Below are positions 26,715 through 35,585 of a DNA stretch of 64,000 nucleotides, piece after piece. The position numbers were made by a program, and so were the translations under genes. Under the pieces are notes generated by a model that saw nothing but the letters and a program-made list of their open reading frames with translations, did not search any database and was not told where the DNA came from. Every line of letters starts with the position of its first letter. Within the stretch, counting starts at the first letter, position 1. The DNA is from Oscillospiraceae bacterium. GTDB lineage: Bacteria > Bacillota > Clostridia > Oscillospirales > Ruminococcaceae. The stretch spans positions 62,001 to 126,000 of the forward strand of contig JAFUWN010000016.1 in the NCBI GenBank assembly GCA_017483465.1, given 5' to 3'.

Positions 26715-29090
26715 ATGAAACATACAGGGAAAAAATTTTATCAGCGTACAGCCGCTTTTTTATCGGCTCTGGTTCTGACGGCTTCTTTTGCCGGGTGCAG
26801 TAAAAATAACAATCAGAATCAGGATAACGGCGGAAATTCCGGCGGAACCGGTTCCAGCAAAGCCGCTCAGGCTCTGAATATTTCATTCGATCATTCCTAT
26901 GCTTCGGAACAGATTGAAATTGACAGCAGTCTTTCTCTCAATACCATGACGGAATTTAACGGAAATTTACTGCTTTCCGGCTATAATTATGATGATCTCG
27001 ATACCGGAACAGGCAATTATAACTATATCTATAATATCGAAAGCGGTACAATGACACCGGTAGAACTCGCCTACCCGAAAACACTTGCCAAAAATGTAGA
27101 TTATTATATTATGACAAGCTTTGTCAATGCTCAGAATCAGCCTGTATTCGTCTATCATACTTCTTCTTATGATGAGAAGAATGAAGATAATCCCTATCAG
27201 GATTTAGGCTACACAATGGAAATCTATGACGAAAATTTCAATGTCATCGAAACTAAAGAACTCAATGATATGCTGGATGAAAATGTTTATTTTTCCAATA
27301 TGATTCAGGATCAGACCGGAAATTTCTATGTCGCCGCACAGGACGGCATGACCGGTCAGAGTGCAATCTATATCTATGACAAAGATTTCAAGAAAACCGG
27401 ACAAGTTGACAGCAATATCCAGTATATCCAGCAGATGTTTATCAATAAAGACGGAAAGATTGTCCTGAATTATCAGGACTCAGAATGGAACAACTGCTTC
27501 GGCTTCCTGAATACAGATACCAATGCACTGGATACGATTCAGGTCGAGGGAATGCCGCAGTGGTTCAATCTCTCGTTCGAGGGCAAAAAAGATTATGATT
27601 TATTTGTTGCCGATTCTACTGCCGCTTACGGAATCAAGCTCGAAGCCGGAACCTGTGAGGAAGTCATCAACTGGGTGAATTCTGATTTTATAGGCGATTC
27701 GGTCGGTCAGGCCGTACAGCTTGCAGACGGCAGATTTATTATCATTGATAATGATTATACCAGCAATGAAGCAACTTCTTCCATCTGGCTCCTGAACGAA
27801 CGTGACCCGAAAGAATTCGAGAATGTCCAGCTCATCAGCCTTGCGACACTCTGGATGCCGACCACTCTCGGAAAAGCCGTCAATACTTTCAACAGAACCC
27901 ATTCTGATTACAGAATCGGCGTGATGGATTATGACAAATACAGTACAGAAGAAGATTATCAAGCCGGCCTGAAAAAATTTGAAGAAGATATGACATCCGG
28001 CATTGTGGCAGATATTATATGCCTGTCCTATATGCCTTATGAACGCTATGCAAACAAAGGCCTGCTGATGGATTTCAGCGACTATATCAATCAATTGAAT
28101 CCTGATGAATATTTCACAAACTTCTTTGATTCTCTCAGATACGGCGATAAGCTCTACCGGATCGGCTTTTCTTACAATGCCGCTTCTCTTGAGGCCAAAA
28201 CCGATAAAGTCAACGGCAAAAGCGGACTTTCTTTACAGGAATTTACTGATCTGGTCACGAATCTTCCGGACGGTATGGAAGCTTTTTCCGAAGTAACAAA
28301 AGAATCTGCCCTTTCTGAACTGGCTGTTACGTTTATCAATAATTTTATTGATCTGAATACTGGTGCATGTACATTCAATTCTCCGGAATTTGTCAAGCTT
28401 CTGGAATTATGTAATTCTTATCCCTCAGATGAAGATGATAACCGGCAGGACTGGGAACAGGAAGACTGGGAAAAATACTGGGCAGAAGAAAATTATCAGT
28501 ATATCAATGACAAAGTGCTGTTCCGTGAAGCCTATATCAACGATGTCAGAGATTATTTTCATGAACGAGCACAGTATTTCGGTGATTCCGATGTGACACT
28601 TGTCGGATTCCCGACCGCAACAGAAGGCAGCAACGGCGGAAAATTCGCACCGGATTATACAATTTCTGCTTCTGCAAATTCTGCTGTAAAAGACCAGATC
28701 TGGGAATTCTGTCAGCAAATGCTTTCCGAAGAAAGTCAGGAACATCTGAACTATGAACTTCCCGTCCGGAAAGAAGCCTTTGATAAACTCGCTGCAAATG
28801 CCCTCAAGCCTGAAACTTATTATGATGAAGAAGGCAACCAGAAAGAACTGGACTATATGTCCATCTGGAGAGGCGAGGAAGAAACACATGTTCCGCTCCC
28901 GACACAGGCCGATGTTGACAAACTCAAATCCTATATTGAAAATATGAAAGATACGGTTTATTATAACGAACAGGTCTATAATATCATTTCCGAAGAAGCA
29001 CAGAAATATTTCTCCGGAGACCAGACATCACAGGCAGCTGCTGATATGATTCAGTCCCGTGTGAGCATTTATCTCTCGGAACAGACCTGA
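26715..29090 (+). CDS. Two-domain extracellular solute-binding lipoprotein
   Basis: A 791-residue lipoprotein. The signal peptide ends in lipobox SFAGC, with the lipidated Cys near residue 28, followed by an Asn/Gly-rich spacer. Residues about 55-370 look like a beta-propeller-type domain (repeated strands with Tyr/Asp-rich loops). Residues about 375-790 resemble a family 1 ABC solute-binding protein: WMPTTLGKAVNTFNRTHSDYRIGVMDYDKY, then ADIICLSYMPYERYANKGLLMDFSDYI and TVYYNEQVYNIISEEAQKYFSGD. At twice the usual length and without permease or ATPase genes nearby, it is either an orphan transporter component or a sensor-like surface protein. GGAGG precedes the ATG and a terminator follows. It is divergent from the pectin lyase, so a sugar ligand is plausible but unproven. 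Confidence 0.82.
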   Translation: MKHTGKKFYQRTAAFLSALVLTASFAGCSKNNNQNQDNGGNSGGTGSSKAAQALNISFDHSYASEQIEIDSSLSLNTMTEFNGNLLLSGYNYDDLDTGTGNYNYIYNIESGTMTPVELAYPKTLAKNVDYYIMTSFVNAQNQPVFVYHTSSYDEKNEDNPYQDLGYTMEIYDENFNVIETKELNDMLDENVYFSNMIQDQTGNFYVAAQDGMTGQSAIYIYDKDFKKTGQVDSNIQYIQQMFINKDGKIVLNYQDSEWNNCFGFLNTDTNALDTIQVEGMPQWFNLSFEGKKDYDLFVADSTAAYGIKLEAGTCEEVINWVNSDFIGDSVGQAVQLADGRFIIIDNDYTSNEATSSIWLLNERDPKEFENVQLISLATLWMPTTLGKAVNTFNRTHSDYRIGVMDYDKYSTEEDYQAGLKKFEEDMTSGIVADIICLSYMPYERYANKGLLMDFSDYINQLNPDEYFTNFFDSLRYGDKLYRIGFSYNAASLEAKTDKVNGKSGLSLQEFTDLVTNLPDGMEAFSEVTKESALSELAVTFINNFIDLNTGACTFNSPEFVKLLELCNSYPSDEDDNRQDWEQEDWEKYWAEENYQYINDKVLFREAYINDVRDYFHERAQYFGDSDVTLVGFPTATEGSNGGKFAPDYTISASANSAVKDQIWEFCQQMLSEESQEHLNYELPVRKEAFDKLAANALKPETYYDEEGNQKELDYMSIWRGEEETHVPLPTQADVDKLKSYIENMKDTVYYNEQVYNIISEEAQKYFSGDQTSQAAADMIQSRVSIYLSEQT

Positions 29091-29128
29091 TTTCAGACAG
29101 ATTACTTTTCTACTCTCAATATACAGAA

Positions 29129-29165
29129 ATCCCCCTGATGATAGCTTATCAAAAGGGGGATTTTT
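29129..29165 (+). terminator. Intrinsic terminator of the solute-binding lipoprotein gene
   Basis: A stem with ATCCCCCT/AGGGGGAT ends followed by TTTTT, 38 bp after the stop codon. Confidence 0.85.
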
Positions 29166-29195
29166 GCGGTACGATCTCCATCATACATTATGCTA

Positions 29196-29261
29196 GTGCG
29201 ACTAAAATCAGGAAAAATGCAGGAATCAATCTGCAATTTTTCGCTGATTTTATTCTAGCAC
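29196..29261. repeat. Long imperfect inverted repeat, hairpin or MITE-like remnant
   Basis: A 66-bp structure: left arm GTGC...AAAATCAG...GAAAAAT...GCAG and right arm CTGC...ATTTTTC...CTGATTTT...GCAC pair over about 23 of 30 bases around an eight-base loop. No gene uses it. It could be a small mobile remnant, an extra terminator or a regulatory RNA. The 343-bp gap holds this element, a terminator and a hexamer repeat. Confidence 0.5.
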
Positions 29262-29356
29262 TTTTGGTCAAAAAAATCAAGGACATTATGTGACATCTTA
29301 AAAATGTCTATATTAAGCCGTATTTTTGATACTTCAAAGCTGATATATCATCATGA

Positions 29357-29400
29357 GTGACAGTGACAGCGACAGTTGCAACTGCAACTGCAACTGCAAT
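29357..29400. repeat. Hexanucleotide microsatellite (GTGACA/ACTGCA units)
   Basis: Seven six-base units: GTGACA twice, GCGACA, GTTGCA, then ACTGCA three times. A perfect 12-bp palindrome CAGTTGCAACTG lies at 29373-29384. Read on the plus strand it gives alternating Ser/Asp then Cys/Asn, but without a ribosome binding site. It lies between a terminator and the end of the convergent M6 protease gene. Confidence 0.7.
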
Positions 29401-29433
29401 TTTACTTGCGGCAATTACATGACCTGTCTGAAA

Positions 29434-31122
29434 TTAATTTTTCGTAACTGTCACCGTATAGCTTCCGTCAAAAAGTTCACCGATTGTAACAGAATAACCG
29501 GTCTCGACCGATTCGCTCTCATCCGAAGCATACCAGTGCCATCCGGAGATATTGCCGTCAAGAACCTGTCCGGCTGTGAAGACATCTCCGCCATCTGTGT
29601 CATTGACAAGACGGATTAACCGGATTCCGTCATCATCATTATTCGTATATTCCGAACCGTTTTCATATTTGAACGAAGTCCACCAGCCGTTATTGGCAAG
29701 ATTCGCCTTGATATGATAGGCTCTGATTCCGTTTCCGGCAGTAATCCAGGGCGTATAGACTGCATTGCTGTTATTTCTTTCGTTCGTCATGTATTCCAGA
29801 ATCAGATATTCGCCGTTATAATCCAGATCGCCATAGGGAAGAATCAGACAGTTGCCGTTATCTCTCTGGGCATTCGAGAGCGTGAATGTCTGTGTACCGC
29901 CCTTAGCTGTATCATAAGACAGAATCTGATTTTCTCTGTACCAGCCGAGCATTAATTTTGAGAAACATCCGAAATCGGTAGAAGCGTCCATATCCATGAG
30001 TTCGACTCCGGCAGTATTGGTTTCACCGTGGAAGCCCTCACCGTCATCAGGACTATAGTATAAATAATAATCCGGCAGACCCATGCAATGACCCATTTCA
30101 TGCTGATAGCTGGAAGTGAAATTGCTGTAATCGGATTCTGACACAATCTGAGCATTACCGGTAATCAGATGACCCATTCTCATACCGTCAGCGACTGTGC
30201 CGTCATAACCGGAAGCACCTGCACAAGGCCACCAGTCACTTGCCCATTCGTCACCGCCCTGCGTGGTCGGAACGGTCAGCAGAGTAACATCAATATCGCC
30301 GTCACCGTCGCCGTCGAACTGACTGAAATCAATCTGGTCATCTACTGCCGCATAGCATTCTTCAGCGAGTTCATCTTTATTTTCAGAATAATAGCTCATA
30401 TTATTTTTGGCTGTATACCGGAAAGCCTGACCGTTCAGGTGCATAACACCCTTGGAAGAACGTTCATAGAACGCTTTCATACTCTCGAACGGATAATTGG
30501 AATTAGATTCATCCTCATCACCGAACGCAATCTGGTTGAGCTGTTCAGCTGTCGGAGAATAATCATATTTTACATCCGGAAAATCAATATAGAAAATAAT
30601 GACATTGCCTGTACCCTGAGAGGGCAGATTATGATATGTCAGTTTCTGAACCGGCGGTGTGATAAACTCATCCGAAACCGGATTGGTTTCTGTTATTTCT
30701 TCTGTTTCTGATTCTGTTTCTGATTCCGTTTCGGATTCTGATTCTGTTTCAGGTTCTTCTTCATAGAGAGTTTCAATCCATATGCCAGAAATCACAGAAC
30801 GTTTGAGCAGAACAAAATCATAGATATTGACAGTTTCATCAAAATTCATATCGGCAAACCGGTACTGATCGAAAGTGAGAGTCTGCACACCGAGCAGATA
30901 TTTCTGCATGATAATAATATCTGTAATCCCGACATTGACATCCTGATCAAGATCGCCCATATATCCGGCGAAATTTTCCGGAAGCTGTGTTTCTGCGGAT
31001 TCGGTAGTTTCCCGGTCTCTGTTTCGGTCTCCGGGAGCAGCAGAAGCATTCAGATTCAGCATACTGCCTGAGGCAAGCAGAGCCATACTGCAAATACCAG
31101 CGAGTATTTTTTTCATATTCAT
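29434..31122 (-). CDS. Dockerin-containing M6-family metalloprotease
   Basis: A 562-residue secreted protein. Signal peptide about 1-29; type I dockerin near the N-terminus (about 37-98; GDLDQDVNVGITD and ADMNFDETVNIYD); linker of repeated ETESE units (about 105-135); M6-type protease domain with the zinc motif HEMGHCMGLPDYY (about residue 339, HExxHxxGxxD) and the family box NVIIFYIDFPD at its start. M6 enzymes (immune inhibitor A type) cleave extracellular proteins. A cellulosomal protease is uncommon and could process scaffold proteins or plant cell-wall protein. The start at 31122 is preferred because AAAGGGGA precedes it; 16 more in-frame codons upstream are not needed. Confidence 0.88.
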   Translation of the reverse strand: MNMKKILAGICSMALLASGSMLNLNASAAPGDRNRDRETTESAETQLPENFAGYMGDLDQDVNVGITDIIIMQKYLLGVQTLTFDQYRFADMNFDETVNIYDFVLLKRSVISGIWIETLYEEEPETESESETESETESETEEITETNPVSDEFITPPVQKLTYHNLPSQGTGNVIIFYIDFPDVKYDYSPTAEQLNQIAFGDEDESNSNYPFESMKAFYERSSKGVMHLNGQAFRYTAKNNMSYYSENKDELAEECYAAVDDQIDFSQFDGDGDGDIDVTLLTVPTTQGGDEWASDWWPCAGASGYDGTVADGMRMGHLITGNAQIVSESDYSNFTSSYQHEMGHCMGLPDYYLYYSPDDGEGFHGETNTAGVELMDMDASTDFGCFSKLMLGWYRENQILSYDTAKGGTQTFTLSNAQRDNGNCLILPYGDLDYNGEYLILEYMTNERNNSNAVYTPWITAGNGIRAYHIKANLANNGWWTSFKYENGSEYTNNDDDGIRLIRLVNDTDGGDVFTAGQVLDGNISGWHWYASDESESVETGYSVTIGELFDGSYTVTVTKN

Positions 31123-31160
31123 AGTAAAATTCCCCTTTGTATAAATAATATAGTAATTCC

Positions 31161-31189
31161 AGTATAACATAGTTTTTAATTTTTTTCAA
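31161..31189 (-). promoter_or_regulatory. Promoter of the M6 protease gene
   Basis: Minus-strand TTGAAA (31184-31189), 17 bp, TATACT (31161-31166), 39 bp before the start codon. Confidence 0.8.
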
Positions 31190-31225
31190 GTAGTTTTTGA
31201 AAAAATTATGAATTTTTCACAAGAT

Positions 31226-32017
31226 TCAGAACAGCATTTCTCTGTCCGGCGGTATCTCCGGCGGAAGAGACAGATAGTCATATTTCAATAATTTCTGATA
31301 ATTTTCCGGATATTTGTAATAATCAATTTCATAAGGATTATTACCGGGAACATCACGATAGAGAACAGGTTTTTCATACTGTTTTGCATACTGATCATAT
31401 AATTTCAGAGCCTGTTTTTTCTCCAGAAATGTAAACATTCCGTCATGCAGATGAATGCCCATACAGACAGAGTTCCGCCATTCGTCATAAGATACACTTT
31501 CGGAGGAATACCACAGATACTTATAACGGAGCTTACCGGCACTGTTCCGTACAATATCGGTTCGGAAACAATCTGTTGTAAAGGCAGCCGCAAAATCCAG
31601 AAACGGAAATTCACTTGCGAGATAAAAACAATATACCAATAAATCCCAATGATCATATAAATATCCTATATTATAATTAATTCCAACAGTACCATCCGGA
31701 TGGCACCAGCCCCAGAAACTGCCGTTATCCTTATAATTGTCAAATAGATTTGGTGTATGATAATTCAGAATGACTTCTTTTGCCTGCTGTTCCGTGACGG
31801 GTCTGCCTCGAAGCCGGAAATACGGATAATGGGTATTATTAGTATAAAATTTTTTCAGCGGCCGGACATCACCGATCATATCAGCAGAGTTTTCGGCATT
31901 CTGCCGCATATGTTCCGGCCAGTGTATCACTTCGTCATAATAATAATACCAGTCATATTCCTCTTCCGGATTGCCTGCTGAATGATATACTTGTAAAAAA
32001 GCTTCTTTCAGATTCAT
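31226..32017 (-). CDS. Hypothetical aromatic-rich protein coupled to hydE
   Basis: A 263-residue soluble protein that I do not recognise. It is very rich in Tyr and Trp (EEEYDWYYYYDEVIHWPEHM, WHPDGTVGINY-like strings), with no signal peptide or clear helix for the membrane. A few acidic and Cys residues are scattered without a familiar spacing. Its ATG overlaps the hydE stop (ATGA), so it is translated after HydE. The overlap may reflect a link with HydE or simple compaction. No function is proposed. Confidence 0.65.
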   Translation of the reverse strand: MNLKEAFLQVYHSAGNPEEEYDWYYYYDEVIHWPEHMRQNAENSADMIGDVRPLKKFYTNNTHYPYFRLRGRPVTEQQAKEVILNYHTPNLFDNYKDNGSFWGWCHPDGTVGINYNIGYLYDHWDLLVYCFYLASEFPFLDFAAAFTTDCFRTDIVRNSAGKLRYKYLWYSSESVSYDEWRNSVCMGIHLHDGMFTFLEKKQALKLYDQYAKQYEKPVLYRDVPGNNPYEIDYYKYPENYQKLLKYDYLSLPPEIPPDREMLF

Positions 32018-33063
32018 ATTTCACTCTTGTTAAAATCTTTTGCGTCGCCTCTGTCGGTAACGACTTCATAGCCGATACTTGCGGTACGGCGTTCGGTACA
32101 CTGCCGGCACTGAGCGGATTCATCTCCGGTACAGATTTTATTGTCATAAAGCATATATTTTTTTCGTACACTGGTAGGGGAAAGATTCGGCATGATGACA
32201 TTTGCACCGCACTGCAAGCCCATTTCCCGGCCTAACGGGTGAATCGTTCCGAGGGCTGTTGTGGACGGGAGCAGAACTTTCGGAAAGACTAATCTTAATA
32301 CTGATAATAATCTGAGAGTTAATTTCAAATCGCCGTTCGGCTGATCTCTGAACGGCGTATCCTGATGAGACAGAAAAGGCCCGATACCGATCATCTGCGG
32401 CTGGAGTTTCTGGAGAAATCTCAGATCTTCAATCATATTATCCAGTGTCTGATACGGACTTCCGACCATAATGCCGGCTCCGACCTGATAGCCGATTTTT
32501 TTTAAATTAAATAAGCATTCCTGCCTGTTTGCACAGCTCATAGAAGACGGATGTAATTTCCCGTAATGTTCCGGATTGGCTGTTTCATGCCTTAATAAAT
32601 AGCGTTCCGCACCGGCCTGAAAATAGGCAAGATAGCTCTCATAGCTTTTTTCACCGACGGAGAGCGTAATGGCACAGTCAGGGAATTCCTGATGGATTGC
32701 CGATACGATCGAACAAACTTTCTCATCTGTAAAATAAGGGTCTTCTCCGCCCTGGAGCACGAATGTCCGGAAGCCCAGGCCATAACCCTCACGGCAGCAT
32801 TCTAAAATTTCGTCCTGTGTGAGGCGGTAATGTGAGAGATTCTTGTTATCTCTCCGGATTCCGCAGTAATAACAATTATTTTTACAATAATTTGTAAATT
32901 CAATCAGGCCACGGAGATAGACTTTATTTCCGTAATGTTCCCGGCGGACGGAATCGGCCTCGCTTTTTAACTCTTTGTCATAGCTTTCACAGGACAGAAT
33001 TTTTTTAAATTCATCGTCTGTGAGATTCTGATTTTCTCTTAATTTCTGAATGAATTCTGACAT
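32014..33063 (-). CDS. hydE: [FeFe]-hydrogenase H-cluster maturase HydE (radical SAM)
   Basis: A 349-residue radical-SAM enzyme that helps build the di-iron site of [FeFe] hydrogenases. The SAM-cluster motif CKNNCYYCGIRRDN has the CxxxCxxC spacing. The C-terminal Cys set (KICTGDESAQCRQC) matches the extra cluster site of HydE. Segments RGLIEFTNYC, VLQGGEDPYF, GAGIMVGSPYQT and MPNLSPTSVRKKYMLYD also fit. The start at 33063 has AAGGAG eight bases upstream; a GTG nine bases earlier is less likely. HydF, HydG and the hydrogenase are not in the window. Hydrogen release is expected in a fibre-fermenting ruminococcus. Confidence 0.9.
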   Translation of the reverse strand: MSEFIQKLRENQNLTDDEFKKILSCESYDKELKSEADSVRREHYGNKVYLRGLIEFTNYCKNNCYYCGIRRDNKNLSHYRLTQDEILECCREGYGLGFRTFVLQGGEDPYFTDEKVCSIVSAIHQEFPDCAITLSVGEKSYESYLAYFQAGAERYLLRHETANPEHYGKLHPSSMSCANRQECLFNLKKIGYQVGAGIMVGSPYQTLDNMIEDLRFLQKLQPQMIGIGPFLSHQDTPFRDQPNGDLKLTLRLLSVLRLVFPKVLLPSTTALGTIHPLGREMGLQCGANVIMPNLSPTSVRKKYMLYDNKICTGDESAQCRQCTERRTASIGYEVVTDRGDAKDFNKSEI

Positions 33064-33676
33064 ATATTTCACTCCTTACTGGACTGGGGGCATTTTCCTG
33101 AAACAGATTTTATTTAACCTGATTTTATTTTCTGTAGAATTTATTTTTTTTATAGACAAAGCTCTGAAGCCGGAACTCAGATTATCTGCCGGATTAGTCT
33201 GTGTATTTCTGTTCTGGGCAGGAAATCTGTATTTTCTGCATGAGCATGAGCAGAAACAATTCCCGGAATATCTGAAAAATCTGGAAGATTATCAAAATGC
33301 TCTGAAACGCTGGATAAAAAAATCCAATCCGTTCCGGCATGAAATCCGGACGGCTCTGCAGCAGCTGGAAGCATTTGCAAAAAAACAGAGAACACTGAAC
33401 GCATTTGACAGCAGCTTTGAAACCGTCAGTGCCGAAACAGAAGCTTATTTACTCACGAATATGCGAAAAATTCTGCACAGAATCATGATTCTGGATTTTC
33501 AGGACAATCTGCAAATGCACAGAGCCTACCTGAATCTGATCTTACATCAGAATCAGAAAATTTTATCTCAGTATGATCAGTTTTTGATTGCTGTCTTTCA
33601 GACAGAAGATTCTGCTCCGCCCTGTCTGGAACCCATCACAGAAGCTTTTCGGGAAATCCGGAGAGAAACTTTTTAA
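33050..33676 (+). CDS. Hypothetical membrane-anchored helical protein
   Basis: A protein of up to 208 residues that I do not recognise. Two hydrophobic helices near the N-terminus (about 18-60) are followed by a long charged helical region (HEHEQKQFPEYLKNLEDYQN and onward) with coiled-coil character. The start is uncertain: the ATG at 33050 overlaps the divergent hydE gene and has no ribosome binding site, while GGGGG at 33086-33090 could serve a non-ATG start (CTG) at 33098. It ends at a shared terminator. Confidence 0.55.
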   Translation: MNSDIYFTPYWTGGIFLKQILFNLILFSVEFIFFIDKALKPELRLSAGLVCVFLFWAGNLYFLHEHEQKQFPEYLKNLEDYQNALKRWIKKSNPFRHEIRTALQQLEAFAKKQRTLNAFDSSFETVSAETEAYLLTNMRKILHRIMILDFQDNLQMHRAYLNLILHQNQKILSQYDQFLIAVFQTEDSAPPCLEPITEAFREIRRETF

Positions 33677-33677
33677 A

Positions 33678-33708
33678 AAGCCTGCCGTGTCATCCGCACA
33701 GCAGGCTT
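33678..33708. terminator. Bidirectional intrinsic terminator
   Basis: Eight-bp stem AAGCCTGC/GCAGGCTT, extended by TGT/ACA inside. On the minus strand it is followed by TTTTT and serves the gene ending at 33715. Confidence 0.75.
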
Positions 33709-33714
33709 AAATTT

Positions 33715-34119
33715 TCAAAGATTCAGGAAGCCCCATAACGTATCCAGAACCGTCAGAAACGAGACAATTCCGGCTGCCAGGAAGATCACACACCAGAATC
33801 CGTGATAAATCAGACTGTAAATTCCCAGACAGGATTTTTCATCCAGCTGATAGACCGTTACCGGATAGGGAAATTTCTTTAATCCGGATAATGCGAGATA
33901 TTCACCGTAACAAGGCTGATTTTCCTCTGTCCACTCCACACGCAGATAGACACGTTTTCCGTGTATCATTTTTTCTGTACAGGTACCGGAAATTTTTCTG
34001 CCGTTCCGCCGGATTTTATTATCAGAAAGAAAGTGCAGAAATTTTTCATACGCATCCAGAATCAGAACACCTGTTCCGGTCAGCATCAGCATTGTCCATA
34101 AAATTTCGATGACAACCAT
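33715..34119 (-). CDS. Hypothetical two-helix membrane protein downstream of pyrE
   Basis: A 134-residue protein with a hydrophobic helix at each end (about 2-22 and 104-126) and a central charged domain with beta character (GKRVYLRVEWTEENQPCYGE). I do not recognise it. It begins 10 bp after pyrE with an ATG at 34119; a GTG at 34122 is also possible. The ribosome site is weak, so translation may depend on pyrE. A terminator follows. Confidence 0.6.
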   Translation of the reverse strand: MVVIEILWTMLMLTGTGVLILDAYEKFLHFLSDNKIRRNGRKISGTCTEKMIHGKRVYLRVEWTEENQPCYGEYLALSGLKKFPYPVTVYQLDEKSCLGIYSLIYHGFWCVIFLAAGIVSFLTVLDTLWGFLNL

Positions 34120-34129
34120 CACAGTTTCT

Positions 34130-34783
34130 TTATTTTACGCCGTACTGCTCACGATAGGCAAGCATTTTGTCAAGATATTCTTTTCCGTCCACAATGCCGT
34201 TCTGAATGGCCTCAATAATATCCTGCATGGTTACGATCGGATAGACTGTAATGCCGAATTCCTGCTTGACTTCCTGCACCGCAGAGAGTTCTCCTGTACC
34301 TTTTTCCATACGGTCAACAGTGATGACCATACCGGTGACATCCACATCAGCGGCAGATTTCAGTTTCGGGAGAGATTCTCTGAGAGCTTTGCCGGAAGTC
34401 ATGACATCATCAATAATAATCACTTTCTCATGATCTCTGAGGACTTTGCCGACGAACATACCGCCTTCGCCGTGGTCTTTGACTTCTTTTCTGTCAAAAC
34501 AGTAAGCAATATCAATATGAAATTTATTATATAAAGCTGTTACAGTCGAGACAGCGAGCGGAATGCCTTTATAAGCAGGGCCGAACAGTGTTTCCGCCGG
34601 AATGTTATGATCATGAATGCATTCTGCATAATATTCTCCGAGACGGGCAAGCTGACCGCCGGTCTTATAATTGCCGCAGTTGATGAAATACGGAGCAATT
34701 CTGCCGCTTTTGAGGGTAAATTCTCCGAATGTGAGCACACCGCATTCTACCATAAACTGAATAAAGCTTTCTTTGTAAGTCAT
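34130..34783 (-). CDS. pyrE: Orotate phosphoribosyltransferase
   Basis: A 217-residue cytoplasmic enzyme that joins orotate to PRPP to give OMP, the fifth step of pyrimidine synthesis. The PRPP-binding motif VIIIDDVMTSGKAL is at residues about 118-131, with the flexible-loop lysines in FDRKEVKDHGEGG just before it and GPAYKGIPLA near residue 60-70. The length is typical. It is separated from the other pyrimidine genes at 51-60 kb and sits instead behind a PIN-like gene with a 26-bp gap, probably in one operon. A ribosome site AAAGGAG precedes the ATG. Confidence 0.95.
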   Translation of the reverse strand: MTYKESFIQFMVECGVLTFGEFTLKSGRIAPYFINCGNYKTGGQLARLGEYYAECIHDHNIPAETLFGPAYKGIPLAVSTVTALYNKFHIDIAYCFDRKEVKDHGEGGMFVGKVLRDHEKVIIIDDVMTSGKALRESLPKLKSAADVDVTGMVITVDRMEKGTGELSAVQEVKQEFGITVYPIVTMQDIIEAIQNGIVDGKEYLDKMLAYREQYGVK

Positions 34784-34809
34784 AACAAATTCTCCTTTAT
34801 ATGATATAA

Positions 34810-35460
34810 TTATTTTTTATTATCTTTGTTATCATTTTCCGGGTCAAGCAGAGGTTTCAGGGCATTATAGACATTATCGGCCAGATCCTGCGGAACGCCT
34901 TTCAGCAAGTCATTGACTTTGGCCTGTGTATAAGCTGCCCGGGCAACCGAATCGGCAGTTTCTCTGGCTTTGTTGAGTGCTTTATGCACTTCTGTTTCAA
35001 GATTTTTTCCGATTCCCAGACCGTCCATAATTTCAGAAAATTTCTTTTCCCATTCCGAACCGCTGTCTATATCCTCCTGCGGCATGACAGAGACTGCTTT
35101 TGAGATAGTCTGGCAGGCATAAAGATTAATATCCTCCAGTTTCGGCAGAAAACCGAATTTTTCGTCTGAAATAATCGCAAGGGCATAATTATTGTTATTT
35201 TCTTCTCTGGCTCTGATATAGCCCATATAAAAGCCGATTGCATACTGCATGGCATCTTCATTGACATCCTTGCTGACATATTTCCGGAAAATCTGTGCTT
35301 TGGAAGCGTTGATCTTTTCCATCATAGAAAAGCTGACTCCGGAATCTTCTCCAGAAAACAGGATATACACCTTATCTGCTTCGGTAAGATTTTCAATCCC
35401 GTTGAGGCAGACATTTCTGTGCTGAAGGTGTTCAAAATCGACTAAAAAATAACGTTTCAT
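34810..35460 (-). CDS. PIN-like domain protein, copy 3 of cluster
   Basis: A 216-residue protein. The N-terminal part (1-125) fits a PIN-like fold: MKRYFLVDFEHLQ (Asp8), a middle segment VNEDAMQYAIGFYMGYI (Glu68/Asp69), and IISDEKFGF (Asp99), the spacing of acidic metal-binding residues in PIN nucleases. The C-terminal 90 residues are helical and charged. The start at 35460 has GAGGAGG upstream; eight extra in-frame codons are not needed. It lies directly before pyrE and after two more PIN-like genes. RNA or DNA cleavage is predicted from the fold and has not been shown. Confidence 0.65.
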   Translation of the reverse strand: MKRYFLVDFEHLQHRNVCLNGIENLTEADKVYILFSGEDSGVSFSMMEKINASKAQIFRKYVSKDVNEDAMQYAIGFYMGYIRAREENNNNYALAIISDEKFGFLPKLEDINLYACQTISKAVSVMPQEDIDSGSEWEKKFSEIMDGLGIGKNLETEVHKALNKARETADSVARAAYTQAKVNDLLKGVPQDLADNVYNALKPLLDPENDNKDNKK

Positions 35461-35522
35461 AAAATTAAATTCCTCCTCAGGCAAATTTTATTCTGGTTCT
35501 GTGTGTCACAGTGTAAAATTCT

Positions 35523-35560
35523 TCCGAAACCGCCAGCAGACTCTGCTGACAGTTTCCGGA
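35523..35560 (-). other. Hairpin between PIN-like genes
   Basis: A stem with CCGAAAC/GTTTCCGG outer and CAGCAG/TGCTG inner pairs lies in the 125-bp gap between PIN copies 2 and 3. No T-run follows on the minus strand, so it is probably a processing or stabilising structure rather than a terminator. Confidence 0.45.
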
Positions 35561-35585
35561 GAACTCTGTTTATGTTTCTTAAAAT

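Noticed and set aside
29353..29619. Open frame starting with a Ser/Asp and Cys/Asn repeat
   Set aside because: No ribosome binding site or promoter, and most of it is antisense to the M6 protease gene.
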